Source of the DNA: Lachnospiraceae bacterium
GTDB taxonomy: Bacteria > Bacillota > Clostridia > Lachnospirales > Lachnospiraceae
Assembly (NCBI GenBank): GCA_016301965.1
Contig: JAEDOO010000086.1
Location: forward strand, 1-7,979
Direction of reading: 5' to 3'
DNA length: 7,979 nt
The first letter of the stretch is position 1; every line of letters begins with the position of its first letter. Of the stretch, positions 1 to 5,949 are shown piece by piece. The notes beneath the pieces are model-generated. The model was not told the DNA's origin and did no database searches. It saw only the letters and a list, made by a program, of their open reading frames with translations. A program made the position numbers and the translations under genes.

Positions 1-53
1 ACCCGCGACCCTCGCCTTGGCAAGGCGATACTCCACCACTGAGCCACTCGCGC
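1..53 (-). tRNA. tRNA-Gly (anticodon GCC), 3' part cut off by the window edge
   Basis: Read on the minus strand from 53, the sequence folds as the first two thirds of a tRNA. The 5' acceptor strand is GCGCGAG, followed by TG, a D arm with stem GCTC/GAGT, then an anticodon arm TCGCC / TTGCCAA / GGCGA. The seven-base loop has T33, anticodon GCC and two purines after it, so it decodes GGC/GGT glycine codons. The variable loop and the start of the T arm (GCGGGT) run to base 1. The rest of the T arm and the acceptor 3' strand lie outside the window, so I cannot say whether CCA is encoded. The gene lies 114 bases downstream of the nitroreductase gene and has its own promoter. Confidence 0.95.
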
Positions 54-56
54 ATC

Positions 57-70
57 TGTTCTTTCGAACA
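57..70 (-). other. Small hairpin in the tRNA-Gly 5' leader
   Basis: On the minus strand the leader holds TGTTC-GAAA-GAACA, a five-pair stem capped by a GNRA-type GAAA tetraloop. It ends three bases before the mature tRNA 5' end. It lies just downstream of the -10 box, so it would be at the very start of the precursor. It could shape the RNase P substrate or simply be chance. The fold is seen directly; any role is inference. Confidence 0.4.
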
Positions 71-76
71 ATATGC

Positions 77-105
77 ATTCTACAGGACAGACCCTATTTT
101 GTCAA
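77..105 (-). promoter_or_regulatory. Promoter of the tRNA-Gly gene
   Basis: Minus strand: TTGACA at 105-100 and TAGAAT at 82-77, separated by exactly 17 bases. This is a near-consensus housekeeping sigma factor promoter. Predicted transcription starts near base 70, about 17 bases before the mature tRNA end. The stretch 106-167 between it and the nitroreductase stop is very A/T rich. It holds no GC hairpin that could serve as a terminator on this strand, so some readthrough from the nitroreductase gene into the tRNA is possible. Confidence 0.85.
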
Positions 106-167
106 TAGGTTTTTTGAAATTTTTTTGATTTTTTGAAAAATATGTTTTTTTCTGATTTTCCGTACAT

Positions 168-932
168 TTATGCTTTTAATATGGCACTCAGAATATACTC
201 TGTATTTGGAAATGTCTTCTGACTGATATTGTCGAGACGGATCAGATCCACATCCAGCCACAGTTCTTCTGCCACAGTCATCATATTCGCAAACAGTATA
301 CCAAAATTGATCTCGTCCAGACGGTTGTGTTTTTCATATATCTTCTTAACAGAAAAGATATGGATCCGGTTATCATACACCACAAAGCGCCACGGCTGGG
401 AATTCATGCTGGACGGAGCCATCCGTGCTGCCTCCAGAAGCTGTTTCATCCACTGCCTGGGGACCTCCTTATATACACACAGATCCTCCAATGAACGGCG
501 TTTGGCGTCCACCGGCTTTCGGGTAGCTTCCTCTTTGGCTTCTCCAAAGGCCAGGATCAGAACCTGTTCCTTTTCTCCCAGACTCTGGTATTTCTTTTTG
601 AGAATGTGGCCCCCGATGAAACAGCTGCCAAGTCCCATAGTGACCAGATACAGCGATATCTGCTGCAGAATATACCCCGCCGTCATACAGGCTCTGGCCT
701 GCGGCTTCATATACACTGCAAGATAATAGGGTGCCTTTACCGTAAAAGGGCTGACAGCAGAAACCACATGGTCACTGTAGGGCAGGATCCGAAACTCTGC
801 CTCCATGTCCCCAAACAGATAGGGGACATCCTGGCAATAGTTTTCGATCTGCTGCAGCACCTCCGGTGCCAGAGATTTCATCGTATATTTTCTCACGGAT
901 TTCCGTGCAAATATGGCTTCATAATTATTCAT
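168..932 (-). CDS. Nitroreductase-fold flavoprotein, TM1586-like
   Basis: This is a 254-residue protein of the FMN-dependent nitroreductase superfamily. Its internal layout matches the 'putative TM nitroreductase' (TM1586) family, where two half-units sit in one chain. The N-terminal part opens with YEAIFARKSVRKY (residues 4-16), the usual first nitroreductase motif with FMN-phosphate-binding basic residues. The second part carries APSSMNSQPWRF at 172-183, the other typical FMN-contact motif. The middle (about 84-110) is a hydrophobic helix plus a glycine-rich turn. The start at 932 is chosen because AAGGTG lies five bases upstream and the conserved fold starts at once; a longer frame from 1058 would overlap pepF and lacks family similarity. 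The natural substrate is unknown; such proteins use NAD(P)H to reduce nitro compounds, quinones or unsaturated bonds. It follows pepF by 88 bases and has its own promoter. Confidence 0.88.
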   Translation of the reverse strand: MNNYEAIFARKSVRKYTMKSLAPEVLQQIENYCQDVPYLFGDMEAEFRILPYSDHVVSAVSPFTVKAPYYLAVYMKPQARACMTAGYILQQISLYLVTMGLGSCFIGGHILKKKYQSLGEKEQVLILAFGEAKEEATRKPVDAKRRSLEDLCVYKEVPRQWMKQLLEAARMAPSSMNSQPWRFVVYDNRIHIFSVKKIYEKHNRLDEINFGILFANMMTVAEELWLDVDLIRLDNISQKTFPNTEYILSAILKA

Positions 933-952
933 GATATCACCTTCATTTTTTC

Positions 953-1012
953 GTAACAACATTGTAACATATGTTTTTCCGTTTTCAAGCCATTCTTTGC
1001 ATTTTTGTAACA
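953..1012 (-). repeat. Three helix-phased TGTTAC repeats (possible operator)
   Basis: The plus strand has GTAACA at 953-958, 964-969 and 1007-1012 (TGTTAC on the gene strand). The offsets are 11 and 43 bases, about one and four helical turns, so all three face the same side of the DNA. One covers the -10 box, one is near the start site, and one lies about 19 bases upstream of the -35 box. The outermost copy sits in the palindrome TTGTTACAA. Binding by a regulator is inference. Confidence 0.4.
961..988 (-). promoter_or_regulatory. Promoter of the nitroreductase gene
   Basis: Minus strand: TTGAAA at 988-983 and TACAAT at 966-961 with a 16-base spacer. Transcription would start near 954, giving a short leader of about 22 bases before the ATG at 932. 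The -10 box overlaps one of three TGTTAC repeats, which suggests regulation at this promoter. Confidence 0.65.
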
Positions 1013-1020
1013 ACTGACCG

Positions 1021-2811
1021 CTAGAATAATTTCCCGAATTCTTCCAGATATTTGTCAAAAATAGACAATGCTTCCTGTACCGGTTCGGGTCTTGTCATAT
1101 CTACTCCGCACAGCTTCAGCAGATCAATACAATCCATACTACAGCCGCCGCTTAAAAATGCTTTATACTGTGAAAGGATATTTTCTTCTCCCCGAAGGAT
1201 TTTTCCACTGATTGCCAGAGCTGCCGCAAAGCCGGTGGCATACTGATATACGTAAAACGGTGTATAAAAATGAGGGATACGGGACCACTCCATGGCGATC
1301 TCCTCATCGATAACCACATCCGGACCAAAATACTGCCGGTTCAGATCGTAATAGATCTCACAAAGCTGCTGTGCCGTGAGTGTCTGGCCTTCCGCCTTCA
1401 GTCCATGGGCTTTCACCTCAAATTCCGCAAACATAGTCTGCCGGTACAGTGTTGTCCTGAACTGTTCCAGCAGATAATTGATCAGATATTTTTTCTCCTC
1501 CATATCTTTTGCCTGACCGATCAGATACTGCACCAGAAGCATTTCATTGCAGATGGATGCCACCTCTGCCACAAAGATATGGTATCCGGCATACACATAG
1601 GGCTGATTTTTATGGGAATAATAGCTGTGGATCGCATGTCCCATCTCATGGGCCAGTGTAAATACATCAGACAATGAACCATGGTAATTCAACAGCACAT
1701 AAGGATGGCTGTCATAGCTGCCCCAGGAATAGGCGCCGCTCCGTTTTCCTTCATTTTCACAGACATCGATCCATCCATTGTCAAATCCTTCCTGCAAAAG
1801 AGAGACATATTCCTCTCCCATCACAGACAAAGCGTCCTTTACCAGTGTTTTTGCTTCCTCAAAGGTATATTTTTTCTCGAAGCTTTTGGTCAGCGGTACA
1901 TAGACATCATACATATGCAGCTCATCCACTGCCATGACCTGTTTTCGGATCTGCATATACCGGTACATCAGCGGAAGTCCCTCATGGACCGCCTGGATCA
2001 GCTCGTCATAGACCCTCTCCGGAATATGGGCGCCGTCCAGTGCCATGGCACGGGAGGATGTATATTTTCTGGCGGAGGCAAAAAATCTCTGCGCTGCCGT
2101 ATTTGCATCCATGGTTGCCGCCAGAGTATTTTTATGTGCTTCATACGCTCCATACATGGCATGAAAAGCATCTTCTCTGACCCGGCGGTCACGGCTTTTT
2201 AACAGCACTGTGTAGTTGCCATTGGTCACAGTCACAGGTGTTCCATCCGCATCTTTTATCTCTCCAAAGGTCAGATCCGCATTGTTAAAATTCATAAAAA
2301 TCTGCTGAGGCGCATTGGCCATATCCTGGGCACGGGCCAGCAGAGCTTCCATATCCGGTGTCAGCACATGTTCCTTTCCGCGGAAGATTTCAGAAAAAAA
2401 TCGTTTATACAGTTCAAGTCCGGGGCAGCTGTCCATATATTTCTGCACCTGTTTCTCTGTCAGCGCCAGAATCTCCGGTTCAACAAAAGACTGTGCATCA
2501 CTGACCTGAGTCAGAAGCTGCGCACTTTTTCCGGCCATGGCCTGATATTTTCCATTTGCCGTATCCTGATGCCAGCGCATATTGGCATACACATACAGAT
2601 TCTCGGTCTTTCTCTCCATATCCTCCCGGCTTTTCAGGATTTTCAACAGACTTTCCGGCCCTTCCTGCATTTTTCCACAGAAGGTTCGGAAATCTTCTGC
2701 CTCCTGACTGACCCCGGAAAAATCCTTCTCCCAGATATCATCGTCTGCATACATTGCTTCCAGATCCCAGCAATATGCCGGATCCAGCTCATTTCTTTTC
2801 TTTACAGGCAT
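1021..2811 (-). CDS. pepF: Oligoendopeptidase F (M3 zinc peptidase)
   Basis: This 596-residue cytosolic metallopeptidase of family M3B hydrolyses medium-sized peptides (roughly 6-20 residues) during peptide uptake and protein turnover. The zinc motif is HEMGH at residues 388-392, inside FTLAHEMGHAIHSYYS. The third ligand is expected to be E416 in FVAEVASICNE, 28 residues after H388, as is usual for PepF. The C-terminal lobe has the PepF substrate-binding segment IPHFYTPFYVYQYATG at 512-527. Length matches the family (about 600). The start at 2811 is preceded by AAAGGA with a five-base spacer. A longer in-frame ATG at 2913 would translate the palindromic leader and is unlikely. No signal peptide is present. 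I see no clear promoter in the 239-base gap upstream, so it may be expressed from within that palindromic leader or by readthrough. No terminator separates it from the nitroreductase gene. Confidence 0.96.
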   Translation of the reverse strand: MPVKKRNELDPAYCWDLEAMYADDDIWEKDFSGVSQEAEDFRTFCGKMQEGPESLLKILKSREDMERKTENLYVYANMRWHQDTANGKYQAMAGKSAQLLTQVSDAQSFVEPEILALTEKQVQKYMDSCPGLELYKRFFSEIFRGKEHVLTPDMEALLARAQDMANAPQQIFMNFNNADLTFGEIKDADGTPVTVTNGNYTVLLKSRDRRVREDAFHAMYGAYEAHKNTLAATMDANTAAQRFFASARKYTSSRAMALDGAHIPERVYDELIQAVHEGLPLMYRYMQIRKQVMAVDELHMYDVYVPLTKSFEKKYTFEEAKTLVKDALSVMGEEYVSLLQEGFDNGWIDVCENEGKRSGAYSWGSYDSHPYVLLNYHGSLSDVFTLAHEMGHAIHSYYSHKNQPYVYAGYHIFVAEVASICNEMLLVQYLIGQAKDMEEKKYLINYLLEQFRTTLYRQTMFAEFEVKAHGLKAEGQTLTAQQLCEIYYDLNRQYFGPDVVIDEEIAMEWSRIPHFYTPFYVYQYATGFAAALAISGKILRGEENILSQYKAFLSGGCSMDCIDLLKLCGVDMTRPEPVQEALSIFDKYLEEFGKLF

Positions 2812-2826
2812 AGTTGTCCTTTCTTT

Positions 2827-2968
2827 GTTACTGTTCACACAGCCGCCATACACTTGCTGTATGGCGGCGTAAGAACGTGATTCAGGTGTTCGCAGGCTTC
2901 TTTTGCGAAGCAAAGCTTTAATTAAGCCTGCGAAAGTTACTGTTTACTGGCTTGCCAGTGAACAGTAT
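2827..2968. repeat. Composite palindromic element in the pepF leader
   Basis: Three hairpins lie side by side in the untranslated gap. The first is an 11-bp perfect stem, 2842-2852 with 2858-2868 (GCCGCCATACA). The second is an 11-bp perfect stem, 2889-2899 with 2924-2934 (TTCGCAGGCTT), with a further TTTGC-GAA-GCAAA hairpin inside its loop at 2902-2914. The third is a 12-bp stem, 2939-2950 with 2955-2966, with one T/G mismatch. In addition TACTGTTCAC at 2829-2838 is the exact reverse complement of 2958-2967, so the whole unit is bracketed by inverted ends. GTTACTGTT also occurs as a direct repeat at 2827 and 2936. This layout resembles a non-autonomous, REP- or MITE-like intergenic repeat. 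It would be transcribed as the 5' leader of pepF, its end lying just before the ribosome binding site. No coding potential is seen. Confidence 0.75.
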
Positions 2969-2996
2969 CCTTTCTGCTTTCTCTTACAGAGAAAAC

Positions 2997-3039
2997 AAGG
3001 GCTGTCACCCCATTGTTTTCACAATCTATGACAGCCCTT
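2997..3039 (-). terminator. Terminator after the purine operon, with an overlapping alternative stem
   Basis: On the minus strand, 12 bases after the formyltransferase stop, an 11-bp stem AAGGGCTGTCA / TGACAGCCCTT (3039-3029 with 3007-2997) forms around a 21-base loop. It is followed by a T-rich tail TTGTTTTC. It fits a Rho-independent terminator, although the loop is long and the T tract is broken by a G. A second 8-bp stem, GAAAACAA / TTGTTTTC (3020-3013 with 2998-2991), uses loop bases and the T-rich tail itself. Confidence 0.7.
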
Positions 3040-3050
3040 AATCCTATTAT

Positions 3051-4226
3051 TTAGTGATGGAACAGTCTCATGCCGGTGAAGTACATGGTAATACCGTACT
3101 TGTTGCAGGCATCGATCACCAGATCATCACGGATAGATCCGCCCGGCTGCGCAATATATTTTACGCCGCTTCTGTGGGCACGCTCTACGTTGTCATCAAA
3201 GGGGAAGAAAGCGTCAGAGCCAAGAGCCACACCATCCATCTGGTTCAGCCATTCTCTCTTCTCCTCGCGGGTCAGCGGCTCCGGTCTCTCGGAGAATACT
3301 TTCTGCCATTCGCCCTCAGCCAGCACATCCATATAATCCTCGCTCATGTATACGTCAATAGCGTTATCACGGTTCGGTCTGGCCACACCCTCTTTGAAGG
3401 GCAGATTCAGCACCTTCGGGCACTGACGAAGCAGCCAGTTGTCGGCTTTCTGTCCGGCCAGACGTGTACAGTGGATACGGGACTGCTGTCCGGCGCCGAT
3501 ACCGATAGCCTGTCCGCCTTTAACGTAGCATACGGAGTTGGACTGGGTATATTTCAGTGTGATCATGGCAATGATCAGGTCGCGCTTTGCATCCTCCGGA
3601 ATATCGGTGGTGTCGGTTACGATCTTGCCCAGGAAAGCTTCGTCGATGGGCATCTCATTTCTTCCCTGCTCAAAAGTGATGCCAAATACCTGTTTGTGCT
3701 CAATGGGCTCCGGTTTGTAAGCAGGATCGATCTGGATCACATTGTAGTTGCCGTTTTTCTTTGCTTTCAGTATCTCCAGAGCTTCCGGCTCATATCCGGG
3801 AGCGATCACACCGTCAGAAACCTCTCTCTTGATCAGTTTTGCGGTATCTGCGTCACATACGTCAGACAGAGATACAAAATCACCGAAAGAAGACATACGG
3901 TCAGCGCCGCGGGCTCTGGCGTAAGCGCTTGCCAGCGGGGACAGATCGCCCATATCGTCTACCCAGTAGATCTTTCTCTCCACCTCATTCAGCGGAAGAC
4001 CTACAGCGGCACCTGCCGGAGATACGTGTTTGAAGGAGGTGGCTGCCGGAAGTCCGGTAGCTTTTTTCAGCTCGCTGACAAGCTGCCAGCCGTTTAAAGC
4101 GTCCATGAAGTTGATATATCCCGGCTTACCGTTTAAAACAGTAATCGGGAGCTCACCGTTCTCCACAAAAATGCGGGACGGTTTCTGGTTCGGGTTACAT
4201 CCGTATTTCAGTGCTAACTCTTTCAT
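3051..4226 (-). CDS. purH: AICAR formyltransferase, stand-alone form of the PurH C-terminal domain
   Basis: This 391-residue enzyme transfers the formyl group of 10-formyltetrahydrofolate to AICAR (ZMP), giving FAICAR in the penultimate step of IMP synthesis. It matches only the transformylase half of bifunctional PurH; the usual N-terminal cyclohydrolase domain is absent and is supplied by the gene just upstream. Catalytic Lys-His are visible as K66-H67 in SFKHVSPAGAAVG. Other family motifs are RGADRMSSFGDF (106-117), QSNSVCYVK (228-236), GQQSRIHCTRLAG (246-258), SDAFFPFDD (337-345), PGGSIRD (361-367) and the C-terminal FTGMRLFHH. The ATG at 4226 has AGGAG seven bases upstream. It follows the cyclohydrolase gene by 17 bases, so the two form one operon behind the ZTP riboswitch. 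The symbol purH is used for the domain function; it is not a full PurH. Confidence 0.96.
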   Translation of the reverse strand: MKELALKYGCNPNQKPSRIFVENGELPITVLNGKPGYINFMDALNGWQLVSELKKATGLPAATSFKHVSPAGAAVGLPLNEVERKIYWVDDMGDLSPLASAYARARGADRMSSFGDFVSLSDVCDADTAKLIKREVSDGVIAPGYEPEALEILKAKKNGNYNVIQIDPAYKPEPIEHKQVFGITFEQGRNEMPIDEAFLGKIVTDTTDIPEDAKRDLIIAMITLKYTQSNSVCYVKGGQAIGIGAGQQSRIHCTRLAGQKADNWLLRQCPKVLNLPFKEGVARPNRDNAIDVYMSEDYMDVLAEGEWQKVFSERPEPLTREEKREWLNQMDGVALGSDAFFPFDDNVERAHRSGVKYIAQPGGSIRDDLVIDACNKYGITMYFTGMRLFHH

Positions 4227-4243
4227 CTTCGTTCTCCTTTATG

Positions 4244-4957
4244 TTATTTATTCTTGTTTACAATGCGGGTCTCATATTCGCCTGTAGCGATATCAATGTA
4301 ACGGACAAACAGAGATACTTTATTATCTTCATTCAGGTTAGTCCATACCAGCTCGGTAAAAGCGTCGATGTCGCCTTTAATATCCACTTTGGTGGGTTCT
4401 CCCTCAAAGCTCGGCAGCGGATCGCCGTCGCTCATATAGGTGTGGATAAAACGTCCCTCACCGGCCGGGCAGTTCGGATAGCTGAAGGTATTGCGGATGC
4501 AGTACTGCGGATCGCCGTCCTCACTCTTTAAGATAGACATGGAGAAATCGTAGTTTCCGTCCTCCACATGCATAATGCCGGAAATACGGGGGGTAAAATT
4601 CGGTGCGTCCGGCTCAAATTCACGGGTGCGTAAAGACTCTTCAAAAGTCTTACCTTCTGCCATAAGATCATATACAGTATCTGTCTGATCACCGTTAGTA
4701 ACGATCGTCTGTTTAGCCAGTACTCTCACCGGAGCATAAATGATCAGGCTCGGATCGCTTAATTTGGACGGATCATGGGCCTGGGTACGGATTCCCTCGC
4801 CATCCTCTACAAATACACGATTGCGGCTGTTTACGCTTCTTCCCATGATGAAATATGCGGTCACTGCATACTTTCCATCCTCAGAGCGTCCGATCACGAT
4901 ACCTCTGCCCGGGTAGCTGTTGGTGTTTAATTCCGTTGCCAAAGATACTTTCTGCAT
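4244..4957 (-). CDS. purO: IMP cyclohydrolase, archaeal PurO type
   Basis: This 237-residue protein closes the ring of FAICAR to form IMP, the last step of de novo purine synthesis. It resembles the PurO-like IMP cyclohydrolase family first known from archaea, not the MGS-like fold of bacterial PurH. Recognisable segments are YPGRGIVIGRS (15-25), MGRSVNSRNRVF (38-49), TNGDQTDTVYD (87-97), FEPDAPNFTPRISG (114-127) and AGEGRFIHTYMSDGDP (165-180). It is slightly longer than typical archaeal PurO (about 200 residues). No signal peptide or membrane segment is seen, so it is cytosolic. The start at 4957 has a strong AGGAGG (4970-4965) with a seven-base spacer. It is the first gene after the riboswitch and is followed at once by the formyltransferase that makes its substrate. 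Confidence 0.93.
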   Translation of the reverse strand: MQKVSLATELNTNSYPGRGIVIGRSEDGKYAVTAYFIMGRSVNSRNRVFVEDGEGIRTQAHDPSKLSDPSLIIYAPVRVLAKQTIVTNGDQTDTVYDLMAEGKTFEESLRTREFEPDAPNFTPRISGIMHVEDGNYDFSMSILKSEDGDPQYCIRNTFSYPNCPAGEGRFIHTYMSDGDPLPSFEGEPTKVDIKGDIDAFTELVWTNLNEDNKVSLFVRYIDIATGEYETRIVNKNK

Positions 4958-4982
4958 TGATTTTCCTCCTGTTTTCTGTCAC

Positions 4983-5001
4983 TTCGCTGCTTTGCAGCGA
5001 A
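4983..5001 (-). other. Hairpin between riboswitch terminator and ribosome binding site
   Basis: Minus strand TTCGCTGC-AAA-GCAGCGAA is a perfect 8-bp stem with a three-base loop. It begins a few bases after the terminator T tract and ends 12 bases before the AGGAGG. It would be the first structure in the read-through mRNA. It may stabilise the 5' leader or space the terminator from the start site. Role unknown. Confidence 0.55.
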
Positions 5002-5008
5002 AGAAAAA

Positions 5009-5043
5009 ACCGCCTGGTCAGCCCCAGGGGCTGCCCAGGCGGT
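5009..5043 (-). terminator. Riboswitch-controlled intrinsic terminator
   Basis: Minus strand: ACCGCCTGG (5043-5035) pairs with CCAGGCGGT (5017-5009). After one mismatch the stem continues with GCAGCCCC against the GGGGCTG side (outer pair 5033/5019) to a tiny loop near 5026. Six T residues (5009-5004) follow. The 5' arm is the same DNA as the aptamer's 3' conserved block, so aptamer folding and terminator folding exclude each other. Confidence 0.93.
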
Positions 5044-5107
5044 CGGCATTTACAATTTGCTGTACTCCCCTGCAGTTTACTCTGCTTCCGCCAGTCATAC
5101 AGCTGCT
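5031..5107 (-). promoter_or_regulatory. ZTP riboswitch (pfl motif) controlling purO-purH
   Basis: The minus strand shows the two conserved halves of the ZTP/ZMP aptamer. The 5' domain has P1 GCUGUA (5103-5098) pairing with UACAGC (5064-5059). Inside it are the conserved UGACUGGCGGAA (5097-5086), a P2 stem GCAG/CUGC (5085-5082 with 5075-5072) and AGGGGAG (5071-5065). After a short linker comes the 3' domain, with the hallmark CCGCCUGGGCA (5042-5032) and a small P3 stem UGCC/GGCA. GGCG (5092-5089) can pair with CGCC (5041-5038) as the family pseudoknot. ZTP riboswitches bind ZMP/ZTP, the signal of 10-formyltetrahydrofolate shortage, and turn genes on. Here ligand binding should hold the CCGCC segment in the aptamer and prevent the overlapping terminator. 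Identification is from remembered consensus and hand folding, not a covariance search. Confidence 0.92.
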
Positions 5108-5113
5108 GCACAT

Positions 5114-5142
5114 ATAGTACACTACTTTTTTCTTCTTTTCAA
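5114..5142 (-). promoter_or_regulatory. Promoter of the riboswitch-purO-purH operon
   Basis: Minus strand: TTGAAA at 5142-5137, 17-base spacer, TACTAT at 5119-5114. Transcription would start near 5107, immediately before P1 of the aptamer, so the mRNA begins essentially with the riboswitch. The -35 box is only 18 bases past the stop codon of the amidase gene. Confidence 0.85.
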
Positions 5143-5160
5143 CTCATTTTCCGCCGGATT

Positions 5161-5925
5161 TTATGACTTTTTCCCGTTTTCCGCAGAAATGATCTCCTTT
5201 TTTCTTGTCTGCACGTCCTCTTTGAACTGCTCCCAGGCATCTTCATGCTCTACAAAATACCGGGGACAATTCTTTCCCGTCACATCAAAATGCCGGATCA
5301 CATCATCCCTGTCCAGGGAAAAACGCTTACACAGCCAGGCCGTCAGCTGCACCAGGGAATCGTAAGTATCCTCTGTAAACTCCCCCGTCTCATCGGGATG
5401 GCAGCACTCAATGGACAGCGTGTCCGTATTCCGGTCATTGGAAGCATAGGCGATCTCCTTTGTCGGTATACACTGAATGATCTCTCCATCCAGTCCCACC
5501 ACAAAATGACTGCTCACCTTCCTGTCCTGACTCTCCTTAAGATTCTCAAAATAATTCCTGTTCGCCATAGCCGAGCTTCCCGGATTGGCCGTATAATGCA
5601 CCACGATCCCTTTAACCGCTTTCAACGCAATCCCCGGCCGGGAATACGGATTCACCGTCAGCAGCTCCACATCAATTTCCGGAGCCCCAAACCAGTCAAT
5701 ATCCCCTTCGGCTTCCGCAATCCCACTGTCCACCGTTTCCGCCTGCAGCGCCCTGCCCTTTCTTTTTTCCGCAGCAAAAGAAAGCAAAAGCAATACAGCC
5801 GCCGCCAGCATAATCACCGGCAGCGTCCTGAGAAGAATCTGCCGCCGTCTCTGTTTCTTCCCCCGTATTCTCTTTCTGCGCCTTCCCGATCCTGTCCTCT
5901 TTCGTTTTTCTACCATATCACTCAT
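5161..5925 (-). CDS. Membrane-anchored N-acetylmuramoyl-L-alanine amidase (Amidase_2)
   Basis: This 254-residue protein cuts the bond between N-acetylmuramic acid and L-alanine in peptidoglycan. The catalytic domain covers about residues 80-235. Expected zinc ligands are H110 (IVVHYTANPG), H212 (IRHFDVTGKNCP) and C220, with K218 between them. The +6/+8 spacing equals that of H122, K128 and C130 in T7 lysozyme. H140 and E173 (TLSIECCHP) lie at other conserved active-site-like positions. The N-terminus is strikingly basic: 15 Lys/Arg in the first 28 residues, then a hydrophobic segment at about 34-50 and a linker. This fits a single-pass anchor with the enzyme outside. The start at 5925 is uncertain because no good ribosome binding site precedes it or the alternative ATG at 5916. 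No promoter or terminator was found for this gene. Its role could be cell-wall turnover, division or sporulation; the sequence does not decide. Confidence 0.9.
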   Translation of the reverse strand: MSDMVEKRKRTGSGRRRKRIRGKKQRRRQILLRTLPVIMLAAAVLLLLSFAAEKRKGRALQAETVDSGIAEAEGDIDWFGAPEIDVELLTVNPYSRPGIALKAVKGIVVHYTANPGSSAMANRNYFENLKESQDRKVSSHFVVGLDGEIIQCIPTKEIAYASNDRNTDTLSIECCHPDETGEFTEDTYDSLVQLTAWLCKRFSLDRDDVIRHFDVTGKNCPRYFVEHEDAWEQFKEDVQTRKKEIISAENGKKS

Positions 5926-5949
5926 CTACCGTCTTTCACTCTGCAAACA

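Noticed and set aside
933..1058. Longer nitroreductase start at 1058, adding 42 residues
   Set aside because: It would overlap the end of pepF, has no family similarity, and runs through the promoter and repeats. The ATG at 932 has a good ribosome binding site and starts directly with the conserved fold.
2812..2913. Longer pepF start at 2913
   Set aside because: The extra 34 residues translate the palindromic leader. The ATG at 2811 has AAAGGA at the right distance and gives the usual PepF length.
3054..4097. 347-codon open frame on the plus strand opposite the formyltransferase gene
   Set aside because: Fully antisense to a well-supported gene; no recognisable domain and no ribosome binding site noted.
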